64,000 bases of DNA, taken from contig NZ_LT629786.1 of assembly GCF_900105675.1 (NCBI RefSeq), positions 1,984,001-2,048,000 of the forward strand. Direction: 5' to 3'. How positions within the stretch are numbered: the first letter of the stretch is position 1; every line of letters starts with the position of its first letter. The notes below the pieces were generated by a model. The model had not been told where the DNA came from, made no database searches, and saw only the letters and a program-made list of their open reading frames with translations. Below are positions 16,539 to 25,930 of this stretch, piece after piece. The position numbers were made by a program, and so were the translations under genes. This DNA is from Pseudomonas synxantha (GTDB lineage Bacteria; Pseudomonadota; Gammaproteobacteria; Pseudomonadales; Pseudomonadaceae).

Positions 16539-17540
16539 TCAAAGGGTTTTCATACCCTGCAACAGCGCTTTATGAAACTGCTCCGGCTCTTCCATCTGTG
16601 GCGCATGGCCCAAGCCTGGGAATTCCACCAGGGTGGCGTGGGGAATCAGCTTGGCCACCTGCTTGCCCAGCACTTGGTAATTGCCAATCCTGGCCTTGAC
16701 CGCCGGCGGCGCGACATCTTTGCCGATGGCGGTGGTGTCGCTGGTGCCGATCAGCAGCAAGGTGGGCACCTGCAAGTCCTTGAATTCGTAGTACACCGGC
16801 TGGGTGAAGATCATGTCGTAGATCAACGCCGAGTTCCAGGCGACCTGGGTGTGCCCCGGGCCCTTGTTCAGGCCGACGAGCATATCCACCCAGCGCTCGT
16901 ATTCGGGTTTCCAGCGTCCGACGTAATAGGTGTCGCGCTCATATTTGCGCACGCCGTCGGCGCTCATCTTCAACTCACGCTGATACCACTGGTCGACGCT
17001 CTGGTAGGGCACGCCCAGGGCTTTCCAGTCTTCCAGGCCGATAGGATTCACCAGCCCAAGCTGCTCGGTTTGGGTGGGGTACATCAGCGCATAACGGGTG
17101 GCGAGCATGCCGCCGGTGGAGTGGCCGATCACCGTGGCCTTCTGGATGCCGAGTTTTTCCAGCAATTGGTGGGTGTTGGTCGCCAGTTGCTGGAAGCTGT
17201 ACTGGTAGTGGTCGGGTTTGCTGGAAGTGCAGAAGCCGATCTGGTCCGGCGCGATCACGCGGTAACCGGCGTCGCTCAAGGCCTTGATCGAACCTTCCCA
17301 GGTGGCACCGCAGAAGTTCTTGCCGTGCATCAGCACCACACTGCGCCCGTTGGCTATGCCTTTGGGGGGGACGTCCATGTAGCCCATTTGCAGGGATTTG
17401 CCTTGGGACTGGAAGGTGAAATGCTCCAGCGGATAAGGGTATTGAAACCCTTGCAGCTCGGGGCCATAAGTGGCGGCGAACACGGGAGCGGCAGCGCCTG
17501 ACAACAGGCCAGCGACGCACAACGCACGGATAAAAGGCAT
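16539..17540 (-). CDS. Exported alpha/beta hydrolase
   Basis: A 333-residue alpha/beta hydrolase. Residues 1-22 (MPFIRALCVAGLLSGAAAPVFA) form a Sec signal peptide, so the enzyme is periplasmic or secreted. The oxyanion HGKNF and nucleophile elbow GHSTGG are clear; the acid is likely in LLIGTSDTT and the base His in GLGHAPQ. ATG 17540 fits the signal peptide; a TTG at 17555 in frame is less likely. It resembles haloalkane dehalogenase-like or esterase proteins; the substrate is unknown. Confidence 0.88.
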   Translation of the reverse strand: MPFIRALCVAGLLSGAAAPVFAATYGPELQGFQYPYPLEHFTFQSQGKSLQMGYMDVPPKGIANGRSVVLMHGKNFCGATWEGSIKALSDAGYRVIAPDQIGFCTSSKPDHYQYSFQQLATNTHQLLEKLGIQKATVIGHSTGGMLATRYALMYPTQTEQLGLVNPIGLEDWKALGVPYQSVDQWYQRELKMSADGVRKYERDTYYVGRWKPEYERWVDMLVGLNKGPGHTQVAWNSALIYDMIFTQPVYYEFKDLQVPTLLLIGTSDTTAIGKDVAPPAVKARIGNYQVLGKQVAKLIPHATLVEFPGLGHAPQMEEPEQFHKALLQGMKTL

Positions 17541-17585
17541 GGGTTCCAGCTCCAAGAGAGATGACCGGATGCTCTTTGGAAGAGA

Positions 17586-18029
17586 TTAACTGGGGATTAA
17601 CACCCACTGCAGGGTCAGCGCTGCGAGCACCCCATAACGTACGCCTTTGGCCAGGGTGACCAGCAATAAGAAACGCCACAGCGGTTCACGCATCACCCCA
17701 GCCACCAAGGTCAGCGGATCGCCGACAATGGGCATCCAACTGAGCAATAACGTCCAATGCCCCCAGCGCGAGTAATGCCTGCGAGCTTTGTCCAATTGCC
17801 TGGCACTTACCGGAAACCAGCGCCGCTCCTTGAAGCGCTCCACCGAACGCCCCAGCAGCCAGTTGACCGCCGAACCCAGCACGTTGCCCAGGGTGGCGAT
17901 ACCCAGCAACAGCCACAGGTGATAATGCCCACTGAGCAGCAGGCCGACCAGCACCGCTTCCGATTGCAAGGGCAGTAATGTCGCGGCGCCGAATGCCGCG
18001 GCGAACAGCCCCAGGTAACCCATCAGCAC
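17586..18029 (-). CDS. YqaA-family (DedA-like) membrane protein
   Basis: A 147-residue membrane protein. Its motif FGAATLLPLQSEAVLVGLL, an amphipathic re-entrant GNVLGSAVNWLLGR and the C-terminal WMPIVGDPLTLVAGVM match the YqaA group of the SNARE-associated/DedA superfamily, thought to move or scramble lipids in the inner membrane. The start is GTG 18029 or ATG 18023; neither has a strong ribosome site. It begins 4 bases after the DUF411 gene stop, so the two are probably co-transcribed. Confidence 0.85.
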   Translation of the reverse strand: MLMGYLGLFAAAFGAATLLPLQSEAVLVGLLLSGHYHLWLLLGIATLGNVLGSAVNWLLGRSVERFKERRWFPVSARQLDKARRHYSRWGHWTLLLSWMPIVGDPLTLVAGVMREPLWRFLLLVTLAKGVRYGVLAALTLQWVLIPS

Positions 18030-18032
18030 CGG

Positions 18033-18479
18033 TCAGTGTGCCGGGTACTCGGCCACTACTACGTCTTTACCGTCACGGGTCAGGCCGATGACTTGATACG
18101 CCTCGCTGCGACCCTCCACTTCCATGCCTGGCGAGCCCAGGGGCATGCCCGGCGCGGCGAGGCCCAGCAGGTCATTGCGGTTGCGCAGGGCCAGCACTTG
18201 CTCGGCGGGCACATGGCCTTCGACGAATTTGCCGTCGATCACTGCGGTATGGCATGAACCCAGGCGTGGGGCGACGCCCAGGCGTTGCTTGACTGCGCTC
18301 ATGTCTGCTTCGACATGGTCATTGACCTTGAAACCGTTGCTCTGCAAGTAGCTGATCCACTTTTTGCAGCAGCCGCAGTTGGCGTCGCGGTGCACATCGA
18401 TGGGGATCAGGTCCGCGGCCTGGGCCAGGGTGGAGAGCAGGACGCAGGAGAGCAGGGCCAGTCGCAATGGGTTTTTCAT
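18033..18479 (-). CDS. DUF411 periplasmic metal-binding protein
   Basis: A 148-residue exported protein with a signal peptide ending in LSTLAQA (about residue 21) and the DUF411 core: DANCGCCKKWISYL near the N-terminus, SCHTAVIDGKFVEGHVP in the middle and APGMPLGSPGME near the end. The Cys-Gly-Cys-Cys and Met-rich segments are thought to bind copper in this family. ATG 18479 starts the signal peptide; the longer frame to 18668 adds non-family sequence. It is followed closely by the yqaA-type gene. Confidence 0.88.
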   Translation of the reverse strand: MKNPLRLALLSCVLLSTLAQAADLIPIDVHRDANCGCCKKWISYLQSNGFKVNDHVEADMSAVKQRLGVAPRLGSCHTAVIDGKFVEGHVPAEQVLALRNRNDLLGLAAPGMPLGSPGMEVEGRSEAYQVIGLTRDGKDVVVAEYPAH

Positions 18480-18561
18480 CGTGGGTCTCACTGAAAGCGC
18501 GGCAATAAACCGGGCATTCTCCCTGTTTTTCGCATCGGGGCGACGCAGTAATGTTTCTAAA

Positions 18562-19020
18562 TTATACGAAGCCGGGGCTTTCCAGGCGGCACTTGAGCTG
18601 ATCCAGCGCGATGGCGGACAGCTTGGCAATGTTTTCGTGCAAGGTCGCGAGTTGCAACTCGGTCTCATATGTCAGTACGCGCTTGAACAGTGTGCCGTTA
18701 CGATGAGGTTGCAGGAAATAATGGATATCACCGTCCACAGCCAATGAGGTAAACACGGCCTTGAACTCATTGGGACAACGGGCGATTTGCACGCGGTAAC
18801 TCATGGGGACGCGTATGCCCAGCAAGTCAATGGTTTCAGTAAAACGCGCACCGACCTGCACTGAGCCGGTGGTGCCAGTGTCGGCATTGAGAGAGGTGGG
18901 GTGCCATTCGTGCCAGCGGTCGGGCTGGGTCACATAGGCGTAGACGCTATCGATAGGTGCCTGGATGAAGCGCTCCTGACTGATCCGCTCCAAGCGGATC
19001 GAATGCTCAGTCGCATGCAT
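18562..19020 (-). CDS. SRPBCC (START-like) family protein
   Basis: A 152-residue single-domain protein with the SRPBCC pattern: RFIQAPIDSVYAYVTQPDRWHEWHP at the start, a central beta sheet and a long C-terminal helix after TYETELQLATLHENIAKL. Such proteins bind hydrophobic ligands or act as polyketide cyclases/aromatase-like proteins. A strong AGGAGGT box precedes ATG 19020. It stands alone between the chemoreceptor and DUF411 genes; its ligand is unknown. Confidence 0.8.
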   Translation of the reverse strand: MHATEHSIRLERISQERFIQAPIDSVYAYVTQPDRWHEWHPTSLNADTGTTGSVQVGARFTETIDLLGIRVPMSYRVQIARCPNEFKAVFTSLAVDGDIHYFLQPHRNGTLFKRVLTYETELQLATLHENIAKLSAIALDQLKCRLESPGFV

Positions 19021-19072
19021 GGCACACCTCCTGTGTGGCGGGTTATAACACTGGGAGCTCTCAGGATAGTCG

Positions 19073-19095
19073 ACTCCCGTGCTTAGCACGGGAGT
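19073..19095. terminator. Strong hairpin after the chemoreceptor gene
   Basis: Ten-base arms ACTCCCGTGC (19073-19082) and GCACGGGAGT (19086-19095) with a 3-base loop lie 15 bases past the chemoreceptor stop. No T-run follows on the minus strand, so termination is inferred from stem strength and position only. Confidence 0.5.
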
Positions 19096-19109
19096 ATTCG
19101 GAGCATTGA

Positions 19110-21104
19110 TCAGCGCACTTTAAAGCGCCCCATCAAACTGATCACCCGGCCATTGGCCTCCAGCAGGCTCTGGGTATTGATTTGCGTGGTATGCCCGCTT
19201 TGTACCAGTTCATCGACCATATGGCGGATCTGCACCATGCTGCGGTTGATCTCCTCGGTCACCGCACTTTGCTGCTCGGCGGCCGTAGCGATCTGGGTGC
19301 TGAGGTTGTTGATATGGCTGACCGAACCGGCCATCTCATCCAGGCCGGTATTGACCCGCGCCGTGGCGTCCGCTGCTGATTGGCAACTGGCTTGGGTGTT
19401 TTCCATGGCGGCGACCGAGGAACTCACGCCGGTGGTCAGGCGTGCCAGCATCTCGTTGATCTGCGAGGTGCTGGCCTGGGTGCGGGCTGCCAGTGCGCGC
19501 ACTTCGTCGGCTACCACGGCAAAACCCCGGCCTTGCTCGCCGGCCCGCGCCGCTTCAATCGCAGCGTTGAGCGCCAGCAGGTTGGTCTGGCCGGCAATGG
19601 CGCCGATCACGCCGAGGGTTTCGGTAATGCGTGCGGCATCCTGGCGCATGTTTTCCACGGTGTGGGTGGCGCTGGCTACTTCACCGATCAACGCGCTGAC
19701 GCTGGTGGACGCTTCACCCACCACCACCCGGGAGCGGTCGGCATGTTCGTTTGCACGCTGGGTGAACGAGGCGGTCTCGGCGGCGTTTTGCGCCACGGTG
19801 TCGGCGGTGGAGCTCATTTCGGTGATGGCGGTGACGGTCTGGTCGGTTTCCGAGGCATGCCTGACCAGGATCTGGTTGGTATGGGCTGATGTTCGTTGCA
19901 ACTGCTCAAGCCCGGACGACATGGCGCCAGTGGCTTGGGTCACTTCGCCGATCATGTTTTGCAGGTAAACGATAAAGCGGTTCACCGAGTGGCCGATAGC
20001 GCCCAACTCGTCTTCGGCCCGGATGGTGATGCGTCGCGTCAGGTCGGCGTCGCCGGTAGAGAGGGCGTCAATATTGGTTTTCAGCGTTTTCATGCGCTGC
20101 ACCAGTTGGCGGATGGCATAGGCGGCCAGCAGCACCAGCAGTAACACCATGGGGATCTGCACCAGGGCCAGGCTGCCGAGCACATCATTACGCTGGGCGG
20201 TGATCAGCGAGGTGGGCAGGGCGGTGGCGAGGAACCACGGCGTGCCCTCGATGGCACGCATGTAGAAGGTGCTGGCCACGCCCTGGTTGTCGAATTCACT
20301 GCGTTGCGGCCCCTGGTCGCGATGGGCCAGGGCTTTGCTGACCTGCGCGGCGAAGGCCGAGGTGCCGGTCAGTTCGCTGATGTTCTTCAACACTACCGGG
20401 CTACTCAAACGGGTGCTGTTGCTGATGATCTTGCCATCGGCCTCGACGATCAGCATTTGCCCGCCGATGTCTTTTTCCTTGCTGGCCACCAGCTCGTTGA
20501 AGAAACCCAGGGTCACGTCGATGGTGGCCACGCCATAGGCCGCGCCGTCACGCTGGATCGCCATGGCGCAGTTGGTGCGCGGCTCCTGGCTGGCATCATC
20601 CTTGTAGGCGGCGGCCCAGGCACATTGGCCGCGTGGGGAGGCGAGGCCGCCCTTGTACCAGCTCTGGTCGTAATAGTTGGGGGCAGGGTCGCTGTTCCAG
20701 AAGGTGTTGACCACCAGCTTGCCGGAGGCATCGCGGTGCCAGAAGGTGCTGTGCTTGTTGCGCCCCGGTGTCCGCTGATTGGGCAACGGCCAGATACCGC
20801 CGCCAAATACTTTCAGCTCGCCGTATTGATCCACCAGGCCAGGTAAGACCTTGTCGATTGCATCGCTGTCGAGCAGGGGAATGGTCTGGGTGATGCTACG
20901 TTGCTGGGCCTGGACCTTGTTCAATTCGCCCTGGATCTGTTCGGCCACTTCGGACACGCGGTTGAGCACCACCTGTTCTTCGGTGTGCTGCAGCTTGGGG
21001 GCGACCAACTGGCCGATACCGACCACGGTCAATACGAATAACACCAGGACGAATAGCACCAGGAACAGGGTGTAGCGGGCTTGGATCGAGCGCAGTGGGG
21101 GCAT
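19110..21104 (-). CDS. Methyl-accepting chemotaxis protein with dCache-type sensor
   Basis: A 664-residue chemoreceptor. A first membrane helix ([20 protein letters not shown], about residues 12-31) leads to a periplasmic sensor of about 270 residues whose pattern ([11 protein letters not shown] and [10 protein letters not shown]) fits a dCache domain of the amino-acid/amine-binding type. A second helix ([18 protein letters not shown]) is followed by HAMP and the signalling hairpin with [20 protein letters not shown]. There is no CheR-binding pentapeptide at the C-terminus. It should sense an external solute and control CheA; the ligand is unknown. Confidence 0.93.
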   Translation of the reverse strand: MPPLRSIQARYTLFLVLFVLVLFVLTVVGIGQLVAPKLQHTEEQVVLNRVSEVAEQIQGELNKVQAQQRSITQTIPLLDSDAIDKVLPGLVDQYGELKVFGGGIWPLPNQRTPGRNKHSTFWHRDASGKLVVNTFWNSDPAPNYYDQSWYKGGLASPRGQCAWAAAYKDDASQEPRTNCAMAIQRDGAAYGVATIDVTLGFFNELVASKEKDIGGQMLIVEADGKIISNSTRLSSPVVLKNISELTGTSAFAAQVSKALAHRDQGPQRSEFDNQGVASTFYMRAIEGTPWFLATALPTSLITAQRNDVLGSLALVQIPMVLLLVLLAAYAIRQLVQRMKTLKTNIDALSTGDADLTRRITIRAEDELGAIGHSVNRFIVYLQNMIGEVTQATGAMSSGLEQLQRTSAHTNQILVRHASETDQTVTAITEMSSTADTVAQNAAETASFTQRANEHADRSRVVVGEASTSVSALIGEVASATHTVENMRQDAARITETLGVIGAIAGQTNLLALNAAIEAARAGEQGRGFAVVADEVRALAARTQASTSQINEMLARLTTGVSSSVAAMENTQASCQSAADATARVNTGLDEMAGSVSHINNLSTQIATAAEQQSAVTEEINRSMVQIRHMVDELVQSGHTTQINTQSLLEANGRVISLMGRFKVR

Positions 21105-21213
21105 GGGGGGTCGTCCTTACGAAGCGTTATTGTCGACGCGGCTTTTTTACAGCTTCGTAGGGCTATCGGCTTGGCTGGGAGGAGCTTTAGGTACCTGGGT
21201 ACAAGAAGCTGAA

Positions 21214-21232
21214 GGCGCCGCCGAACGGCGCC
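21214..21232 (-). terminator. Probable terminator of the aldo/keto reductase gene
   Basis: Arms GGCGCCG (21214-21220) and CGGCGCC (21226-21232) form a stem 7 bases after the reductase stop; on the minus strand TTCAGCTTCTT follows, a loose U-rich tail. Confidence 0.45.
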
Positions 21233-21239
21233 CACACGA

Positions 21240-22235
21240 TTAGATATCTAACATCGCCATGACTTCCTGAGGGTAGCGCAAGCCCGCGGTTGCATGGCTG
21301 GGGAACATGGCATCCAGCGCCGCCAATTCAGCCGGGGTGAGGAGGATCGATGCACCTGCTACGTTCTCTTCCAGGTATTTGCGCTGCTTGGTCCCTGGAA
21401 TTGGGACAATGTAGTCACCCTGGGCCATTACCCATGCCAATGCCAACTGCCCAGCCGTGACGCCTTTGTCTGCCGCCAGAGTTTGAACCTGATGCACCAA
21501 TTGCAGGTTTTTCGCGAAATTCTCACCCTGGAAGCGCGGGTTGAAGCGGCGATAATCGTTCGCGCCGAAATCATCCGGGCTTTTCAGTGCTCCGGTGAGA
21601 AAGCCGCGGCCGAGGGGGCTGTATGGCACGAATGCGATGCCCAGGCGCCGGCAGGCGGCGAGGCAGCCGTTGTCTTCCTGGTCACGGCTCCATAGCGAAT
21701 ACTCGCTTTGCAGGGCACTGATGGGGTGGACTTTATGTGCCCGCTCCAATGTCGCGGCCGATGCTTCGCTCAGGCCCAGGTAGCGCACCTTGCCCTGCGT
21801 CACCAGCTCGGCCATGGCGCCGACGGTTTCCTCAATGGCTACCTCCGGATCGATGCGGTGCTGGTAGTACAGGTCCAGGGTTTCCACGCCCAAGCGCTGC
21901 AACGTGCCGTTGATGGCGTCGCGGATGTAGTCGGGCCGGCCATTCACGCCGCGCAGTGCCGGGTTCGTCGGATCGCGGACGATGCCGAACTTGCTGGCCA
22001 GGAACACCTGGTTGCGCTTGCCGGCAATGGCTTTGCCAATCAGTTGTTCATTGGTATGAGGGCCATATATGTCGGCGGTGTCGAGGAAGTTGACGCCTAA
22101 TTCCAAGGCCCGGTGCAAGGTTGCGGTGGCTTCACGGGTATCAATGCCGGGACTATAGAAATCGCTCATGCCCATGCAGCCAAGGCCGATGGCGGAAACA
22201 AGGGGGCCGTTTTTACCGAGTTGACGTGTGTGCAT
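21240..22235 (-). CDS. Aldo/keto reductase
   Basis: A 331-residue NADPH-dependent aldo/keto reductase with a (beta/alpha)8 fold. The catalytic tetrad is readable: Asp and Tyr in [12 protein letters not shown], Lys in LASKFG, His in YYQHRID. The C-terminal cofactor site is [20 protein letters not shown] 22235 has an AGGAG box; an upstream in-frame start at 22262 is weaker. It resembles the AKR13/YghZ-like group. The gene is divergent from the LysR gene across a 115-base gap, so that regulator probably controls it. Confidence 0.92.
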   Translation of the reverse strand: MHTRQLGKNGPLVSAIGLGCMGMSDFYSPGIDTREATATLHRALELGVNFLDTADIYGPHTNEQLIGKAIAGKRNQVFLASKFGIVRDPTNPALRGVNGRPDYIRDAINGTLQRLGVETLDLYYQHRIDPEVAIEETVGAMAELVTQGKVRYLGLSEASAATLERAHKVHPISALQSEYSLWSRDQEDNGCLAACRRLGIAFVPYSPLGRGFLTGALKSPDDFGANDYRRFNPRFQGENFAKNLQLVHQVQTLAADKGVTAGQLALAWVMAQGDYIVPIPGTKQRKYLEENVAGASILLTPAELAALDAMFPSHATAGLRYPQEVMAMLDI

Positions 22236-22350
22236 GGCAGTTGCTCCTGAAGGTGAAGGCACAGTGTGACGCTCGACAAAAACGGGATAAACCGGTTAGA
22301 AACGCTATCAGTATTCGCAATATCTAAATAATCCCCTGAGGAAGCGCCCT

Positions 22351-23262
22351 TTGGACCGATTCAACGCCATGCGCGTGTTTACCCGAATCGTGGAGTTGGG
22401 CGGGTTTGCCAAGGCCGCCGACAGCCTGCAAGTGCCCCGCGCCTCGGCGACGGTTCTGATCAAGCAACTGGAAGCGCACCTCGGTGTTCAACTGTTGCAG
22501 CGCACCACGCGCCAAGTCAGCCCGACCCTGGACGGCGCCGCCTACTACCAACGCTGTGTGCAATTGCTGGCCGACCTGGAAGAAACGGAGGCGGTATTTT
22601 CCGCTCGGCGCCAGAACCCCCGTGGCACGCTGAGCATTGATATGCCCTCGGGCATCGGTCGCCTGATCGTGATCCCAGCATTGCCTACGTTCACTGCGCT
22701 GTACCCGCAGATCGAGCTGGAAATCGGCCTTAACGACCGCCCGGTGGATTTGATCCGCGAGGGAGTCGATTGCGTCTTGCGCGGCGGCCCGGCCCTGGAT
22801 GAATCGCTGGTGGCGCGGCCGCTGGCGATGATGGATCAGTTGACCCTGGCCAGCCCCAACTACCTTGAACACATGGGCATGCCCAGCAGCCTGGATGACC
22901 TCGGCCGGCATCAGATGGTCGAATACCTCTCCAGCGCCAGCGGCAAACGCTTTGGCCTGGAGTTCCAGATCGGCACCGAGCTGCGTCAGGTCCACTTGCC
23001 GAAACGCATCGCTGTCAACAGTTCCGACGGTTATTTCGCCGCGTGCGAGGCCGGCTACGGGCTGATCCAGGCGCCGCATTACCACGCCATGCGCCAGCTA
23101 GCGGCGGGCACCTTGGTGCAGGTGCTGCCGCAGCTGGCCGTGCCGAAAATGGCGTTGACCGCGCTGTACCCGCCACACCGCCAGCTGTCACAGCGGGTGC
23201 GTGTGTTTGTCGATTGGCTGGTGCAGCTGTGTGCTCGCCCAGGCACGGGGTTGCAACGCTAG
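22351..23262 (+). CDS. LysR-family transcription regulator
   Basis: A 303-residue LysR regulator. The N-terminal winged helix reads MRVFTRIVELGGFAKAADSL then RASATVLIKQLEAHLG; the rest is the periplasmic-binding-like effector domain. TTG 22351 has GAGGAAG at suitable spacing; ATG 22369 is the alternative. The gap to the divergent reductase contains the palindrome AACCGGTT at 22290-22297 in TAAACCGGTTAG, a candidate operator. The last 4 bases overlap the convergent AraC gene. Effector unknown. Confidence 0.92.
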   Translation: MDRFNAMRVFTRIVELGGFAKAADSLQVPRASATVLIKQLEAHLGVQLLQRTTRQVSPTLDGAAYYQRCVQLLADLEETEAVFSARRQNPRGTLSIDMPSGIGRLIVIPALPTFTALYPQIELEIGLNDRPVDLIREGVDCVLRGGPALDESLVARPLAMMDQLTLASPNYLEHMGMPSSLDDLGRHQMVEYLSSASGKRFGLEFQIGTELRQVHLPKRIAVNSSDGYFAACEAGYGLIQAPHYHAMRQLAAGTLVQVLPQLAVPKMALTALYPPHRQLSQRVRVFVDWLVQLCARPGTGLQR

Positions 23263-24164
23263 GCCTGCGCCCTGCGATAGGCGCCAGGCTGCTGCCCGGT
23301 GACTTTATGAAACGCCCGTGTAAAGGCCGCCACCGATTGGTAGCCTACCGCCAGCGACACCTGGGCGACGGTCTGGTCTCGCTTGAACAGCTGGCAGGCG
23401 TGACGCATACGGATCATCAGCAGCACCTGGCCCGGTGACTGGCCGCACAGTTCATTGAAGCGTTTGAAAAATGCCGAACGTGACAGCCCGGCGCAGGCAG
23501 CCATGTCTTCGAGGGTCCAGGGCTCGGCTGGGCGTGCGATCAGTTGTTCCAGCAACTGCGCGAATGCAGGTGTGCGGCCCAGCGCCGCCAGGCCGCCCAG
23601 TCCAGTGTTATCGATGACCTGCTGGCGCAGTACATACAGGAACAGCAAGTGGCACAGGCGTTCCAGCAATGCCGAAGAGGGCGCGGGCGTGCGGTTGCAC
23701 TCTTGCAGGATCAACTCGAAAAGATTGCGTGCAGCGGTCAGCGACGGATCGCCGGCACGCAGGATGATCCAGCTGGGCAGGGTATCGACAATCAGCGTCG
23801 ACAGGCCGGATTGGAAATGAAAGAAACCGCAGACTAATCCCACACCATCCGTGGCGTTGCTGTCCAGGGCCTGCATCGGACGGCGTGGGCATTCCTGGGC
23901 GCCGGCTGCCGTGGCGTCCCCGGACAGTCGATAAGCAAAGTCGCGCAACAGAAACACCGCGTCACCATTATTCAAGTGCTGAGGCGTTGGATCGCCGTCG
24001 ATATGCAGCCAGCACTCACCCTGCACAATCAAATGGAAGCTCGCCTGGGCCAGGCCGTGGGTGCTTGCGTGCCAGTCGCCACAATAGCGACCCACGTGAA
24101 ACAGACTGGTGTTGAGTTCGAGGCTATCTAATAACCAGTCGACAAGAACATTGGACGAATTCAT
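23259..24164 (-). CDS. AraC-family regulator with N-terminal cupin
   Basis: A 301-residue regulator. Residues 1-150 form a cupin-like sensing domain (SFHLIVQGECWLHIDGD); residues 200-301 carry two helix-turn-helix units (LEDMAACAGLSRSAFFKRF and VAQVSLAVGYQSVAAFTRAF). It diverges from the AhpD-like gene across a 103-base gap that contains a 7-bp inverted repeat, so it may control the 24.3-28.7 kb operon, itself, or both. Effector unknown. Confidence 0.92.
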   Translation of the reverse strand: MNSSNVLVDWLLDSLELNTSLFHVGRYCGDWHASTHGLAQASFHLIVQGECWLHIDGDPTPQHLNNGDAVFLLRDFAYRLSGDATAAGAQECPRRPMQALDSNATDGVGLVCGFFHFQSGLSTLIVDTLPSWIILRAGDPSLTAARNLFELILQECNRTPAPSSALLERLCHLLFLYVLRQQVIDNTGLGGLAALGRTPAFAQLLEQLIARPAEPWTLEDMAACAGLSRSAFFKRFNELCGQSPGQVLLMIRMRHACQLFKRDQTVAQVSLAVGYQSVAAFTRAFHKVTGQQPGAYRRAQA

Positions 24165-24189
24165 CTAATGGAAAGACTCAAGAGCAAGT

Positions 24190-24217
24190 AATCGCTACTT
24201 TAGCCTATTGAGCGATT
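24190..24217. promoter_or_regulatory. Inverted repeat in the AraC/AhpD divergent promoter
   Basis: AATCGCT (24190-24196) and AGCGATT (24211-24217) are perfect inverted arms with centres 21 bases apart, two helical turns. This is a natural spacing for a dimeric regulator and lies between the two divergent start codons. Confidence 0.45.
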
Positions 24218-24267
24218 TTTTTAGAACCAACAGACTGGGGCATTAGATCCCACTAGGAGACCTCGCC

Positions 24268-24828
24268 ATGTCCCGCGTACCGTTACTGACCCCCGAAACC
24301 GCCCCGGAAGCGGCCAGGCCCTTCCTTGAAAACGCGCTGAAAGGCTCGGGTTTTATCCCGAATCTGCTGGGCGTCCTGGCCAACGCACCGGCTGCGCTTG
24401 AGACCTATATCACCGTCTCCGGCTTGAACGCCAAGGCAGAACTGAGCCTGGCCGACCGCGAAGTGGTGCAACTGATTGCCGCCACCAGCCATGGCTGCGA
24501 TTTCTGCGTGGCCGGTCACACTGCCGTGGCGCGCAACAAAGCCAAGCTGCCTGAAGACGTGATCGAGGCCTTGCGCCGGCGTGGTGAGCTACCGGACGCT
24601 CGCTATGAGACACTCGCCGCTTTTACCCGGGAAGTGATCGCCACTCGTGGTGATGTCAGTGATGCCGGCTTTGAGGCGTTCCGCGCTGCGGGCTACACCG
24701 ACGGGCACGCGCTGGAAGTCATCTTGGGCGTGAGCCTGGCAACCCTGTGCAACTTCGCCAACGTGTTTGCCCGCACCCCGCTGAACCCGGAGCTGGCGCA
24801 ATACCGTTGGGAAAAACCGGCAAGCTGA
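24268..24828 (+). CDS. AhpD/carboxymuconolactone decarboxylase-like protein
   Basis: A 186-residue helical protein of the AhpD/CMD superfamily. The redox motif CDFCVAGH, with two cysteines three residues apart and the downstream His, is intact, as is the peroxidase-like ETYITVSGLN region. Members act as alkylhydroperoxidase partners or lactone decarboxylases. TAGGAGA precedes ATG 24268. It leads an apparent operon with a flavoprotein and an ABC importer; it may remove peroxide made by the flavoprotein. Confidence 0.88.
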   Translation: MSRVPLLTPETAPEAARPFLENALKGSGFIPNLLGVLANAPAALETYITVSGLNAKAELSLADREVVQLIAATSHGCDFCVAGHTAVARNKAKLPEDVIEALRRRGELPDARYETLAAFTREVIATRGDVSDAGFEAFRAAGYTDGHALEVILGVSLATLCNFANVFARTPLNPELAQYRWEKPAS

Positions 24829-24868
24829 AGCGGCCTTGGTCCACCTGCTGTAATAAGGAGATACATGA

Positions 24869-25930
24869 ATGCTTGACCCAATCTTGAGCCGTTGGCTCGA
24901 TGTTCAAGCGCAGGCCCTGGACGTGGGCAGTTGCGATCCACAGGAAGTGCTGCCACGCCTGGCAGAGGCCAATATTCTGAAAATCGGCGTGCCCACCCAA
25001 TTGGGCGGCCTGGGCGGTGATGTGGCAGGTGCGGTCGAGGCCATTGCCAATGTTGCCAGCCATTCCCTGGCGGCTGCGTTTGTATGCTGGGGCCAGCGCT
25101 CGTTTATCGAGTATTTGTTGCAGAGCCCGAATGAACGGTTGCGCGAGCAGCTGATGCCGGACCTGCTCAGTGGCAAGTTGGCCGGGGCAACCGGGCTGTC
25201 GAATGCAATGAAGTTCATATCGGGCATCGAGGCGTTGCAGATCAGCGCCGAGCCCAACGAGCATGGGTGGACGCTCAATGGTCGCTTGCATTGGGTGACC
25301 AACCTGCGCAAGAACGGGTTTGTCGCGGCAGCGGCCATTGAGCATGCAGGAGGCGGCACGCCGTTTATCCTGGCGATCCCGGATTCGGTGGCAGGCTTGC
25401 AGCGTTCCCGAGACCTGGAGCTGCTCGGGCTGCAATCAAGCAATACCGCAGCGCTTGGCCTGGAAGGCGTGGAGTTGAGCCGCGACTGGTTGCTGCATGA
25501 AGATGCGCGCAAGTTCCTGCCGGCCGTGCGCCCGGCGTTCCTGGGCTTGCAGTGCGGCATGTCGATTGGCCTGGCCCGCCGTTCACTGGCTGAGGTGGCC
25601 CACCACCTGGGCGCTAGTCGTACGGTATTGCGTGAAGAGTTGGAAGCATTGCGCCTGACGCTGGATCATCTGGTCACCGAGCTCAAGGCTGGCTTGCTGG
25701 CCGGGCGCTTCGCCGCCGACCCTGTGCCCTTGTTCAAATTGCGTATCGCCCTGGCCGAAACGGCCGCCGGCGCCGTGCAGCTTGAGCTGCAAGCCAGCGG
25801 TGGCAAGGCTTACCTGACCGCACATGGCAGCGGCTTTGCCCGGCGCTGGCGCGAATCGGCGTTCGTGCCAATTGTGACGCCAAGCCTGGTGCAATTGCGC
25901 ACCGAGTTGCATCGCCAGGGCCAGCTATGA
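24869..25930 (+). CDS. Acyl-CoA dehydrogenase-like flavin monooxygenase
   Basis: A 353-residue protein of the acyl-CoA dehydrogenase fold, shorter than true dehydrogenases. The N-terminal ILKIGVPTQLGGLGGD and the C-terminal LQASGGKAYL are like SfnB/DszC-type flavin-dependent monooxygenases that attack organosulfur compounds. The catalytic Glu of dehydrogenases is not evident. TAAGGAG precedes ATG 24869 (the ATG at 24865 stops after three codons). The stop overlaps the ABC ATPase start by 4 bases, linking it to import of the substrate. Confidence 0.78.
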   Translation: MLDPILSRWLDVQAQALDVGSCDPQEVLPRLAEANILKIGVPTQLGGLGGDVAGAVEAIANVASHSLAAAFVCWGQRSFIEYLLQSPNERLREQLMPDLLSGKLAGATGLSNAMKFISGIEALQISAEPNEHGWTLNGRLHWVTNLRKNGFVAAAAIEHAGGGTPFILAIPDSVAGLQRSRDLELLGLQSSNTAALGLEGVELSRDWLLHEDARKFLPAVRPAFLGLQCGMSIGLARRSLAEVAHHLGASRTVLREELEALRLTLDHLVTELKAGLLAGRFAADPVPLFKLRIALAETAAGAVQLELQASGGKAYLTAHGSGFARRWRESAFVPIVTPSLVQLRTELHRQGQL

